DNA from: CAUZWH01 sp965224275 | Lineage (GTDB): Bacteria; Pseudomonadota; Alphaproteobacteria; SHVV01 | Assembly: GCA_965224275.1 (NCBI GenBank) | Contig: CBDCYR010000005.1 | Location: 620,001-684,000 of the forward strand | Reading direction: 5' to 3' | Length of the DNA: 64,000 nucleotides | In this document: piece after piece, positions 15,189 to 23,527 of the stretch | Position numbering within the stretch: position 1 is the first letter of the stretch | Layout of the letters: every line of letters starts with the position of its first letter | Notes under the pieces: model-generated | Databases searched by the model: none | What the model saw: only the letters and a program-made list of their open reading frames with translations | What the model was told of the DNA's origin: nothing | Translations under genes and position numbers: made by a program

Positions 15189-16228
15189 ATAGGGTATCCC
15201 CTTTGCTCTCGTGATGTCAATATGTTGGGATGGCGAACCCGGCATCCCATCCCGAAGGCGGGGTCGACTACCCGCGCACCCTGACTGAATTCGACGCGTG
15301 GTTCGTGTCGGAGACGGCGTGTGCGGAGTTTCTTGGGCGTGTTCGTTGGCCGGAAGGTTTTCGATGCCCGTCTTGCTGCGGAACCGACGCCTGGCCGACG
15401 GCGCGGGGTCAGTTGCGATGCAACCGGTGTCAGCGTCAAACATCGGTGACGGCGGGGACGATCTTCGAGGGCACTCGAAAGCCATTGCGCCTTTGGTTCC
15501 AGGCGATGTGGTACGTGACCAACCAGAAGCACGGGGTCAGTGCGCTCGGCCTGCAACGCATTCTTGGCCTGGGCAGTTATCAGACCGCCTGGGCTTGGCT
15601 GCACAAGTTGCGGCGCGCCATGGTGAGGCCGGGGCGTGATCTCCCTGGGCGGCGCGGTCGAGGTGGACGAAACCTATGTGGGCGGCCGGGAAACCGGCGT
15701 CGTGGGGCGACAGACGAAGACCAAGTCGATCGTCGCGATTGCGGCGGAAGTCCGAGGGCGGGGCACTGGCCGGATCCGAATGAGCCGCGTCGAGGATGTG
15801 GCTGCGAGGAGCCTGATCCCGTTTGTCCAAACAACCGTGGCGCCTGGCGCGACCGTCCGAACCGATGGCTGGTCAGCCTACAGTGGTCTGGCGAACCAAG
15901 GCTATGACCACCAGCCGAGATCCATTTCCGCCAGTGGCGACCCGGCCCACATCGTCATGCCACGAGTGCATCGCGTGGCCGCTCTGCTTGATCGCTGGTG
16001 GCTGGGCATCCACCATGGTGCCATCGATGCCGACCATCTCGACTACTATCTCGACGAGTTCACTTTCCGATTCAATCGCCGCCGTTCGCAGGCTCGTGGC
16101 CTGCTTTTCTTCCGACTGCTCCAGCAGGCGGTGCAGCACGAGCCGGTCCCCTACAAGGGCCTAGTCGGCGGTCATCGCAGCCTCGGAAACCAAATGTAGG
16201 GGATACGAGAGCGAAGTGGATACCCAGT
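15189..16228 (+). mobile_element. IS1595-family element, copy 1 (frameshifted)
   Basis: A 1040-bp element flanked by the perfect 8-bp target duplication ATTCGCAA (15181-15188 and 16229-16236). Left end ATAGGGTATCCCC, right end (inward) ACTGGGTATCCAC; the terminal repeat core is GGGTATCCACTTCGCTCTCG in copy 2, while the left end here has two base changes. It is nearly identical to copy 2 at 33005-34043 but carries one additional base (CTCCCTGG against CTCCTGG, about 15641-15648). It interrupts a class III cyclase gene. Confidence 0.93.
15230..16199 (+). pseudogene. IS1595-family transposase, broken by a 1-bp insertion
   Basis: The frame starts at ATG 15230 (MANPASHPEGGVDYPRTL) with a zinc ribbon (FRCPSCCGTDAW, LRCNRCQRQTSV) and runs to about 15645. 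There one additional C shifts it into another frame that ends at 15907. The rest of the ISXO2-like DDE domain (EVDETYVGGRETG, TVRTDGWSAYSG, YLDEFTFRFNRR) continues in a second frame to 16199. Copy 2 shows the intact 322-aa version. This copy could move only if the copy 2 transposase acts in trans. Confidence 0.92.
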
Positions 16229-17111
16229 ATTCGCAATAGCGGCGCATCCGGAACCGGCTCGCCGGCCGCGAGAACGCGCGATCCATCCCTTCGAAGACGC
16301 CTAGAATGCCGACGCCGTCGCACGCCACCTGGAGATGCGGTGGCACAATAACAGCGATCCCCCCCATCACGCTGGTCACCTCGACCTCAGTAACGCCGGG
16401 ACCGAATTGGGCTTCGCGAAAGTCTAGATCGATACCGCCCATCACGGCGACCACGCGCAGTTTCCTAGGCACGCGCCAAGAGCCTTGGCGTTGGCTGCCA
16501 CTGAGGATCGCCAGTATACGTTTCGCCTGGTCGACGCGAGCCGCGACGGCGACTTGAGGAGCTTCCTTTGTGCCAGCCGCCTCCGGATCCAGCACGACCC
16601 GGTAGGCGCGTATTGGTTTGGCGATGTTCTTGACCTGTTGCGGACCTAGAGCCTCGAAGCCCGGGGCCAGCTTGTCCCTCACGCTGTCGTAGACCACACC
16701 GGAGACCGATATCTCACCCGGCGGAGCGATCTCTTGCATGCGGGTAGCGATGTTGACACCGTCGCCGTGAATGTCGTCGCCTTCGACGATCACGTCGCCG
16801 AGGTTGATGCCAACGCGAAGAACGATTTGCTCATCGTCAGGCACTCCGGCATTGCGCGCGGTCATCCCGCGCTGAACCTCGGCAGCGCATCGCACGGCGT
16901 TGACGACACTCGCGAACTCGACGAGCAAGCCGTCTCCCATCAGCTTGACGATGCGGCCTTCGTACTCGGCGATCTTGGGCTCGACGAGCTCGGTGCGATG
17001 GGCACGAAAGCGGGCGAGCGTGCCTTCCTCGTCGGCGTGCATGAGGCGCGTGTAGCCGACGACGTCCGCGCTGAAGATCGCCGCCAGTCTGCGTTCAACC
17101 TTCTCCACCAT
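16229..17111 (-). pseudogene. Class III adenylate/guanylate cyclase with LiaF-like C-terminal domain, frameshifted and split by IS1595
   Basis: From ATG 17111: a class III cyclase catalytic domain (RRLAAIFSADVVGYTRLMHA, IVKLMGDGLLVEFASVV, VLRVGINLGDVIVEGDDIHG, GVNIATRMQEIAPPGEISVS) covers residues 1 to about 180. It is followed by a linker and a LiaF/DUF1707-type beta domain (VVAVMGGIDLDFREAQF, VEVTSVMGGIAVIVPPHLQV, DGVGILGVFEGMD). After EGMD (about 16260-16300) the frame slips: the continuation AGEPVPDAPLLRI is one frame over. The IS1595 insertion then separates the tail at 15075-15188. The cyclase domain itself is intact and may still be made, with IS-encoded residues to 16161. Confidence 0.8.
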
Positions 17112-17473
17112 GCCCTCCTTGGCCCTCTCTCGAAGCGTAATCAGGGTTGCGTCGTGAAGTCCATAAGGTTGTCGCGAACGTCGGCTTGGCGTCCAACCTG
17201 AGCCTAACGACCGCGCAGAGAAACGTCGGAGTTGAATGAAAAGCTAAGCGTCTTGTTCCGACGCTTGTGGATGATAACATCGCATACCGGATTTGACGGT
17301 TTGTCGAATATCTTGACCAGATCGTACCGGACACTTCGGGTCATACGATCGACCCCCTGTGAGCGGGCGCAGGCGAGATAGTGGGACGAAGGCCGTCGAC
17401 GAAGATCTGCATCGGGCTTGCCGCGCGCTCCTCTTCTCTGCTCTTACCTGAAAGCTCAAACGAACAGCTCGAT
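17112..17473. other. Intergenic region without recognised gene
   Basis: About 360 bp between the divergent cyclase and DUF5519 genes. Several short frames exist on both strands but none has a Shine-Dalgarno or a recognisable product. It presumably holds the two promoters. Confidence 0.35.
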
Positions 17474-18049
17474 ATGAAAAGCAATCTGCTGGTGCAACCA
17501 ATCCTGATCGTCCTAATGCTCACGGTCGAGGTTGCTTATGATTCAGTGAGCGCTGAAGAGATGCCTTTGCCGGAGCGGACAGGTGCACGGCCCCAGACCA
17601 CGCCGAGTGTGCCGCATGTCCAGATAGGGGTCAGTTCTGTACCTGAAGTCGACACCGAGTTGTTGCGACGGGTGTCTACTCTGCCTGGTGTAGAGATTCG
17701 CCCAACCGTTGTGTCGCTGCGCGGCGCAAAAGGATTCTGGCTAAATGAGCGCGTCCAGTTGGCCCATCCAGAAGTGATTGTCGGCGGACGAGAATTTGCT
17801 CACATCCACCCGGATGGAAGTTTGCACGCTTCGTTGGCACCCAAACGCGCCCGCAATGCGGTGAGGGCCGGTTGGGCTATTGGGCATCCTTGGGCCAATC
17901 AACGGGCGGGATGGGAGGGGCTTGTGATGCTCTATACCCGCCCCCAATCCATGGCAGAGCTCGATGTGATATTTCAACTCATTGTGGACTCATACAACTT
18001 TGTAACCGGACAGAATATCCAGGCCGCAGACCACAGCGTCGATCCCTAA
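17474..18049 (+). CDS. Luciferase-domain DUF5519 protein, exported
   Basis: A 191-aa protein with an N-terminal signal or anchor (MKSNLLVQPILIVLMLTVEV). A DUF5519-type domain follows from about residue 60: LPGVEIRPTVVSLRGAKGFW, HPEVIVGGREFAHIHPDGSL, HASLAPKRARNAVRAGWAIG, HPWANQRAGWEGLVMLYTRP, and MAELDVIFQLIVDSYNFVTG. The His-rich segment (FAHIHPDGSLH) is the most conserved part of the family, whose function is not established. ATG 17474 is chosen because the hydrophobic segment begins there; the open frame upstream adds 31 residues of no character. Confidence 0.7.
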   Translation: MKSNLLVQPILIVLMLTVEVAYDSVSAEEMPLPERTGARPQTTPSVPHVQIGVSSVPEVDTELLRRVSTLPGVEIRPTVVSLRGAKGFWLNERVQLAHPEVIVGGREFAHIHPDGSLHASLAPKRARNAVRAGWAIGHPWANQRAGWEGLVMLYTRPQSMAELDVIFQLIVDSYNFVTGQNIQAADHSVDP

Positions 18050-18269
18050 CATCAGAGTGGCCATATCCGAAGGTAACACCCGCGGGCGGTAGTCCTATCG
18101 CCGTTCACAGAATTAACAAACAAGCCGGGTCCGTGACCGCTCTTAACCGCCTTAACCGCCTTACCAGGGAGGTCGCTCAAACGACATCCTTGGCTAAAGG
18201 GTCTGGTTTACCCCCGAAACCCGGAACGAGCTTGGGCCGGGCAAGCTCGACCCCCCGTTGCTGCGGGCA

Positions 18270-18662
18270 CTATGCGATTGAGTATCGTTGGTCGGCAAAG
18301 CATGCGGCGCACAGCTTGTTACCGTCTGGGTCGCGGAAGTAACCAAAATAGTCTTCACCGCTGCCCCGAGGGCCAGGTGCACCTTCATCTCTTGCTCCCA
18401 ACTCCAGTGCTTTCCGGTGAACGGCATCTACGATCTCGGGGCTCTGTGCGGTCAGGCTGACCATCACCCCATTGCCAACCGTGGCGGGATTGCCATCATA
18501 TGGCTTGCCAAGGCAAAGCGCCGGTCCGCCCGACTTTCCCCGCCACGCAATGAACGCTTCTGTTTCGAGCGACCGGCTGGCACCCAAAACGCCCAACAAC
18601 GCGTCATAGAATTTAGTGGCGCCCTCGAGATCATTCGTTCCAATCATCACATAACTAATCAT
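18270..18662 (-). CDS. VOC-superfamily (glyoxalase/bleomycin-resistance-like) protein
   Basis: A 130-aa single-domain VOC protein with the two beta-alpha-beta-beta-beta modules: MISYVMIGTNDLEGATKFYD, LLGVLGASRSLETEAFIAWR, PALCLGKPYDG, then GVMVSLTAQSPEIVDAVHRK and YFGYFRDPDGNKLCAACF (the DPDGN turn is diagnostic). Metal ligands are not fully canonical, so it may be a dioxygenase-like, lyase-like or binding protein. It is complete, with no partner gene on the same strand close by. Confidence 0.82.
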   Translation of the reverse strand: MISYVMIGTNDLEGATKFYDALLGVLGASRSLETEAFIAWRGKSGGPALCLGKPYDGNPATVGNGVMVSLTAQSPEIVDAVHRKALELGARDEGAPGPRGSGEDYFGYFRDPDGNKLCAACFADQRYSIA

Positions 18663-18778
18663 TGATGGGTTCCTCGGTTCAGACGAGCAGCGATTCGGCA
18701 GGGAGGTTGCTCGCCAATATCGGGCAAAGAAAAGGCGGCCCGCGTGACGTCAACCGTAACAAGCACGTCAGCGCGCAT

Positions 18779-19271
18779 TCAATCCGAACCCCGCCGTCGC
18801 TTGAATCGGAAGTCGCAATGACTGGCGCCTTGCATGATCGTTTGCGTCCGCGTGAGCCTTGTGGCCGAGCCAAGTCCCTCAGCCATTGCGAAGTCTGCGC
18901 TGCAAACAAGCAAAGAACCCAAGATCGGGCTCACCCAATTGAATGTAGAACTCAGCGTACCGACATCCCGTGACATCGATTTCAAACGCATCATCCGTTT
19001 GCGCTCGCACCTGATAGTCAAGGGCTTCGCCGCGCGCGACAGTCGTGAAAGCCGAGGCCAGGACGTTTCCAAGGCCCTCACCGCTCTTCGCCCGCTGATA
19101 CTCCTCGCCATACCGACGATAGATGTCGCCCAATACCCTTCGAACGAGAGAGTTGGCTCGCTCCTCGCCCAATTCTTCCTGCAGAGCCTTTACCAGCGGA
19201 ACCAGGACCTGGGCCTGAATTTTAACTTGTTCGATGACGGGAACGCTCACTCCCAACCTCGTTTCAGGCAT
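18779..19271 (-). pseudogene. L-2-amino-thiazoline-4-carboxylate hydrolase-like gene, frameshifted
   Basis: From about 19271 the frame reads QVKIQAQVLVPLVKALQEEL, ANSLVRRVLGDIYRRYGEEY, then DDAFEIDVTGCRYAEFYIQL and GEPDLGFFAC, ending at 18879. The natural continuation LLVCSADFAMAEGLG then LTRTQTIMQGASHCDFRF lies one frame over and ends at 18779. A surplus T in GGGTTCTTTGCTTG (about 18909-18922) explains the shift. The combined protein matches the ATC-hydrolase family (PF14196), in which the C-terminal CSADFAMA and GASHCDFRF segments are conserved. Inactive as it stands unless the base is a sequencing error. Confidence 0.7.
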
Positions 19272-19341
19272 TTGATGCCTGCACGTATAACACGCATATG
19301 GGCCCAATTGGAGAACCAGCCGACGTCGGCGCTTGGGTCAT

Positions 19342-20712
19342 CTGTGGACGGCGCGTTATTGGCAAGGTTTTCTTGATGTCGATGCAGGGTTGGTCGGGTG
19401 CGGTCATCTGTCCGGCCTGTTGATGCGGTGCGTGTGACCGCTGGCCCTCATGCTCTCCGCAGATTGGGTCCCAAATCAAAAATACGCATTCTAGAGATGC
19501 GTTGACCCAAGCGGGCTCTTCCAATCCCCGGATCGACCGTTGCTGCATGACGTCGTCAGCCCTTCCCAATTTCGTTGCGTAGGCTCCGGCCTACACCGAT
19601 TTCTTTATGCGGCCGTCAGGGCCGGCTCCTTATAGCGTTCACCGCGCGCCATGATCACCCAGGCGATGCGGGCGATCTTGTTGGCCAGCGCCACCGCCGC
19701 GAGCTTGATCGGGCGGTTTTCGACCAATCGGGCCAACCAAGGTCGTTTCTTAAAGCCCGTTTTCTTGGCGTAACGGATCACCGCCATAGCGCCTGTCACC
19801 AGCATCCATCGGAGATAGCGGTTGCCCTGCTTGGAGATCGGTCCGAGCCGGCGTTTGCCGCCAGTGGAGTTCTCCCTCGGCACCAATCCGATCCAGGCCG
19901 CCATACTTCGCCCCGAAGAGAAGACTGTCGGATCCGTCACACTCGCGGTCAATGCCGTGGCCACGAGCGGGCCGACGCCTGGAATCTCCGCCAAGCGTCG
20001 GCTGGTCTCATTCGAGCGATGCCAAGCATTCAGGCTGCGCTCGAGCGCGACAATCTTCGCATGTACCGTCTGGTAGTGGTCTGCCAAAGCGATCAATGCC
20101 AGCCGAGCAAAGGCGGGGATCTGCTGGTCATCTTGATCCTGAACAATCGCTAGGAGCTTCCCCAAGCCCAGGCGTCCGACCCGCGCGGTGATCCCAAACT
20201 CAGCAAAGTGGCCGCGCATCGCATTGCTCAGCATGGTCCGTTGACGGACCAGCAACTGTCGCGTCTTGTGCACCATCAAGACGCTCTGCTGCTCCTTGGT
20301 CTTGGTTGCCACGAACCGCATCGTCGGCCGTGTCACTGCCTCGCAGATCGCCTCAGCATCGGCCGCATCGTTCTTGTTGCGCTTCACGTAGGCCTTCACA
20401 TAGCCCGCCGGCATCAGCCGAACCTCATGACCCAAAGCTTGCAGCTCGCGCGACCAGTGGTGGGACGTGGCGCAGGCCTCAATGCCGACCAGGCACGAAG
20501 ACTGCTTCTCGAAGAAGGGCATCACCTGGCTGCGCCTCAGTTGCTTGCGGATGACGACTTCACCCGCCTCATCGACGCCGTGAACCTGAAACACGTTCTT
20601 CGCGATATCTAGACCAATTCTGCTAACATTCATGTCGGACGGCTCCCCTTTTAAGTGGTCTCTAACAGCTACCACTTTGGCACCTAGATGCCGAACAGGG
20701 CGCCGTCCACAG
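19342..20712 (-). mobile_element. IS1111-type (IS110 family) element
   Basis: A transposase gene is flanked by a perfect 13-bp inverted pair: CTGTGGACGGCGC at 19342-19354 and its reverse complement at 20700-20712. Subterminal inverted repeats of this length are the signature of the IS1111 subgroup. True ends lie a few bases outside them. The 250 bp between the transposase stop and the 19354 repeat are non-coding and, by analogy with IS1111 relatives, the likely site of the bridge RNA. Confidence 0.75.
19605..20633 (-). CDS. IS1111-type IS110-family transposase
   Basis: A 342-aa DEDD recombinase: RIGLDIAKNVFQVHGVD (Asp), CLVGIEACATSHHW (Glu), NKNDAADAEAICEAVTRP (Asp pair), then the C-terminal domain with LAEIPGVGPLVATALTASV, GRSMAAWIGLVPRENSTGGK, RRLGPISKQGNRYLRWMLV. 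ATG 20633 (MNVSRIGLD) has AAAGGGGAGCC upstream, so the longer frame to 20675 is not needed. The gene is complete and carries no visible lesion. It differs clearly from the IS110-type transposase at 13551. Confidence 0.88.
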   Translation of the reverse strand: MNVSRIGLDIAKNVFQVHGVDEAGEVVIRKQLRRSQVMPFFEKQSSCLVGIEACATSHHWSRELQALGHEVRLMPAGYVKAYVKRNKNDAADAEAICEAVTRPTMRFVATKTKEQQSVLMVHKTRQLLVRQRTMLSNAMRGHFAEFGITARVGRLGLGKLLAIVQDQDDQQIPAFARLALIALADHYQTVHAKIVALERSLNAWHRSNETSRRLAEIPGVGPLVATALTASVTDPTVFSSGRSMAAWIGLVPRENSTGGKRRLGPISKQGNRYLRWMLVTGAMAVIRYAKKTGFKKRPWLARLVENRPIKLAAVALANKIARIAWVIMARGERYKEPALTAA

Positions 20713-21023
20713 CATCAAAAGTTACCCAAACCGGCCCTCGACAATTAAGTCGGACCTGCCCCCAACTCCAGACGTGAATATATGAAAAGCGGACCACCCA
20801 GGAGCGGTCGTTAAGCAATACCGGTTTGCAGCGCCAAGATGACACTAACAAACCCTGATCTGTGCGATCTCGCGGTAGGTTAGGCTGGACCGGTTCGACG
20901 AAGTGTTGTCAAAACATGTCAACTCGCAGCGATATCACGACACCCTCTCCCAAGCTGGAGTGAGGGGGCTCTGGCGGTGTCACTCGGTACCGGCCAGCGC
21001 GTATTCATAAATCTCGATAGCGG
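20713..21023. other. Intergenic region with a REP-like inverted sequence
   Basis: No gene is recognised. CACCCTCTCCCAAGCTGGAG then TGAGGGGG (20941-20969) resembles the CCCTCACCC/GGGTGAGGG intergenic repeat seen again at 62272-62303. Confidence 0.35.
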
Positions 21024-21056
21024 CAAAAAAACGCGGTCCCCAAACGGGGAACCGCG
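21024..21056 (-). terminator. Rho-independent terminator of the NMT1-type binding-protein gene
   Basis: On the minus strand CGCGGTTCCCC pairs with GGGGACCGCG around a short GTTT loop, with one bulged base. It is followed by a run of seven T. It lies 38 bp after the gene ending at 21094. Confidence 0.85.
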
Positions 21057-21093
21057 CTGTAGCGAATGGGTGGTTTGAATACCCTGCGACGCG

Positions 21094-22125
21094 TTATTTC
21101 CAGGGGATGTATTCGTTGGTGAAATAACTGTTCGGATCGGCACCGACCGAGATCAGTTTGTATTTCATCGCCCAATCGTGGGCGATTTTCCACGGTCCCA
21201 CGACCTGGTGGAAGATGGTGCCATCTTCAGCAACCCAATCGGGTTTGGCGAGGCGTTCGCTTTCCCGATGCATGGCTTCGGTGAAGATGTCATTGGCTTT
21301 GATCGCGTGCTGGATGGCTTTCGAGTTTTCATCCTCAAGCCAGGTTTCGAGCCCCTTGCGCGATGCCCTCAAGAAGCGGCACGTCGCGTTGGGGTTCTTT
21401 TTGATCCAGTTCTCACTGCCAACGATCAGCTGATAGTAGAACTGGGGCACGCCATGATTGGTATACGGCAGGAAGCGGGCGGGTTTCTTGCCGATCTTGT
21501 TGAGTTCCATATTGATCATCATCCACTCGCCATAGTGAAGCGAATGAAAGGCATCGATCTTGCCGGCAAGGGCAAGCGAGATCCCGGCAAAGCCGGGGTC
21601 GATGATCTTCACGTCTTTTCGCGTGAGACCGCCCGACGTCAGCACGGTGTCAAGATAGGCTTGGGCGTCCATCTTGACGTTTTGGCCGATCGTCTTGCCC
21701 TTGAGATCGGTCGGCGAAGAAATTCCCGATTCGTCGAGCGAGGTGAGTCCCGACACGATCTTGCGCAGTGTCGTCGCGACCGCGATGACCGGAATTCCGG
21801 TGTCGCGTGACATCAGCACTTCAGGCACGTAGGTCAAACTGAAATTGACCCGCTCGCGCGCCACCAGCTTGATCGGATCGGCCGGGTTGGCCGGCGCAAT
21901 AATTTCGACGTCGAACCCTTCATTCTTGTAATAGCCCCGCAGTTGGGCTTCCCAGAAGGGTCCCTGGGACAGGGTGACCGGCAACCAATCGGTCATCAGC
22001 ACCATTTTCGAAACTTCGGACGGGCCATCACACGGCCCGGCTTGCGCGATGTTACTCGACAACCCGACGACCGCGATCAATGCGAGCCCCAGTGTGCCAA
22101 GGCGGAGTAAGCAGCGTCTTATCAT
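21094..22125 (-). CDS. ABC transporter substrate-binding protein, NMT1/THI5-like
   Basis: A 343-aa exported binding protein of the NMT1/THI5 (SsuA/TauA/ThiY-like) family. The signal peptide ends near SSNIAQA. Family features are MVLMTDWLPVTLSQGPFWEA, YYKNEGFDVEIIAPANPADP, LTYVPEVLMSRDTGIPVIAV, DLKGKTIGQNVKMDAQAYLD, GLTRKDVKIIDPGFAGISLA and LAGKIDAFHS. Such proteins deliver sulfonates, nitriles or pyrimidine precursors to an ABC importer, but no permease or ATPase gene is next to it. The ligand is unknown. It has its own terminator at 21024 and is divergent from another binding protein 161 bp away. Confidence 0.85.
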   Translation of the reverse strand: MIRRCLLRLGTLGLALIAVVGLSSNIAQAGPCDGPSEVSKMVLMTDWLPVTLSQGPFWEAQLRGYYKNEGFDVEIIAPANPADPIKLVARERVNFSLTYVPEVLMSRDTGIPVIAVATTLRKIVSGLTSLDESGISSPTDLKGKTIGQNVKMDAQAYLDTVLTSGGLTRKDVKIIDPGFAGISLALAGKIDAFHSLHYGEWMMINMELNKIGKKPARFLPYTNHGVPQFYYQLIVGSENWIKKNPNATCRFLRASRKGLETWLEDENSKAIQHAIKANDIFTEAMHRESERLAKPDWVAEDGTIFHQVVGPWKIAHDWAMKYKLISVGADPNSYFTNEYIPWK

Positions 22126-22286
22126 ATCGTCCTCCCTAATCAGCCTTTTGGTTCGTAAATCGTCGTCATTGCCGAACGACTCATCGGGACAACTCTACCA
22201 TATGCGTTGCCACGAAGTTCAATTGACGCGCGCACGGATATTCCTCAGGCTATGGGATTACGAGAAATCCGAATGGGGAGGCGAAC

Positions 22287-23453
22287 ATGAAACACGTTGG
22301 AACTGTTTTTTACCGTTGCGCGGCCATGGCCTTGGTGGTTGTCGTTGCATTGGCGCTGGGCTCGCAAGCCCATGCCCAAAAGACCCTCACGATTCCGTTC
22401 TCGGGCCCAATGAGCGGACCGATCGCGTTGTTCGGGGTTGAGTCCGCGCATGGTGCGATGGAAGCGGCCGACGATATCAACAAAGCCGGCGGCCTGAAGT
22501 CCGGTCCGTGGAAGGGGTACCATCTCGCGATTAAAACCTACGACGACAATGGCAATCCACAAGAGTCGGCCAATATCGCCCAGCGCCTTTCGCTCGACAA
22601 AGACGTTAAAGCGGTGATCGGGCACATATTCAGCGGTAACTGCCTCTCGGCGCTGCCGATCTACGATCAAAACGAAGTCAGCATGGTGACGCCGATCTGC
22701 ACCAACCCGACGATTACCGAGCTCGGTTACAAGTCGGCGATCCGTGTCGTGCCGGATGACGGCATCATGGGCATTGCGATTACCGAAGTCGCGGTCAACG
22801 AACTCGGCGGCAAAAAGATGGGCATCCTCTATGCCAATCACGATTACGGCCGTGGCTTGTTCGAGTCGGCCGCAGCGCATCTTAAAAAACTGGGCATTCC
22901 GATGATTGCCGAGCCCTACAACGAGGGCGACACTGATTATAACTCGGCCATCAGCCGCCTCAAAAACGGCAAGGTCGACATGCTGCTGCATTTCGGCTTT
23001 TACGTCGAAGCCGCGTTGCAGCGTCGCCAGGCCCGCCAGCAAGGCCTCGACGTCCCGTTTGTAACCGGCCCCGGTGCGATCGGCCCCCAGTTTCTCGAAC
23101 TCGGCGGTAAGGACGTCGAGGACACCATCATGATGGACTATGTCCGCGGTGAGCCTGATTCACCGAAAGTCGCAGACCTGACCCAGCGTGTGAAAGACAA
23201 GTACGATGAGGGCTGGAGCGTCTATCACCGCAACGGTTACGACGCGATGAGCTTCGTTGCCAAAGCCTTCGAAACTGCGTCGAGCGATTCCCGCAAAGCG
23301 GTTAACGCAGCGCTCTTGAAAACCAAAATGCCGGGCCTGTCCTATCCCTTGGAGCTCACAAGCAAGGGCAATTTGATGGTCCCGATGGCGAAGCTGCGTG
23401 ACTACTTGTTCCTCAAGATCGTCAAAGGCGGAAAGCTCGTCCCTTACAAATAA
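22287..23453 (+). CDS. Branched-chain amino acid-type (LivK-like) ABC substrate-binding protein
   Basis: A 388-aa periplasmic binding protein, type I fold. Signal peptide MKHVGTVFYRCAAMALVVVV ... AHAQ, then LTIPFSGPMSGPIALFGVES, GAMEAADDINKAGG, HLAIKTYDDNGNPQESANIA, VKAVIGHIFSGNCLSALPIY, ILYANHDYGRGLFESAAAHL and NGYDAMSFVAKAFETA. Family members bind amino acids, amides, urea or aromatic acids; no transporter genes adjoin, so the ligand is open. GGGGAGGCGAAC precedes ATG 22287. A strong terminator follows at 23498. Confidence 0.87.
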   Translation: MKHVGTVFYRCAAMALVVVVALALGSQAHAQKTLTIPFSGPMSGPIALFGVESAHGAMEAADDINKAGGLKSGPWKGYHLAIKTYDDNGNPQESANIAQRLSLDKDVKAVIGHIFSGNCLSALPIYDQNEVSMVTPICTNPTITELGYKSAIRVVPDDGIMGIAITEVAVNELGGKKMGILYANHDYGRGLFESAAAHLKKLGIPMIAEPYNEGDTDYNSAISRLKNGKVDMLLHFGFYVEAALQRRQARQQGLDVPFVTGPGAIGPQFLELGGKDVEDTIMMDYVRGEPDSPKVADLTQRVKDKYDEGWSVYHRNGYDAMSFVAKAFETASSDSRKAVNAALLKTKMPGLSYPLELTSKGNLMVPMAKLRDYLFLKIVKGGKLVPYK

Positions 23454-23497
23454 GGACGAGCCAAAATACTAAAACGATTAGAAAACTCGTGGAAAAG

Positions 23498-23527
23498 AAC
23501 CCGGCTGCTTCGGCAGCCGGGTTTTTT
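23498..23527. terminator. Strong intrinsic terminator, probably bidirectional
   Basis: AACCCGGCTGC, TTCG loop, GCAGCCGGGTT, then TTTT on the + strand. The opposite strand also ends in a T-rich tract (GGGTTCTTTTCC). It separates the convergent LivK-like and SDR genes; its last T is part of the SDR stop codon. Confidence 0.92.

Noticed and set aside
18143..18165. Short repeat CTTAACCGC(CTTAACCGC)CTTA
   Set aside because: Only two and a half 9-bp units, no gene context; too short to be meaningful.
13397..18220. TTACCCCCGAAAC occurring at 13397-13409 and 18208-18220
   Set aside because: Thirteen bases with no shared context beyond them; may be chance or an IS-target similarity, not enough to call a repeat.
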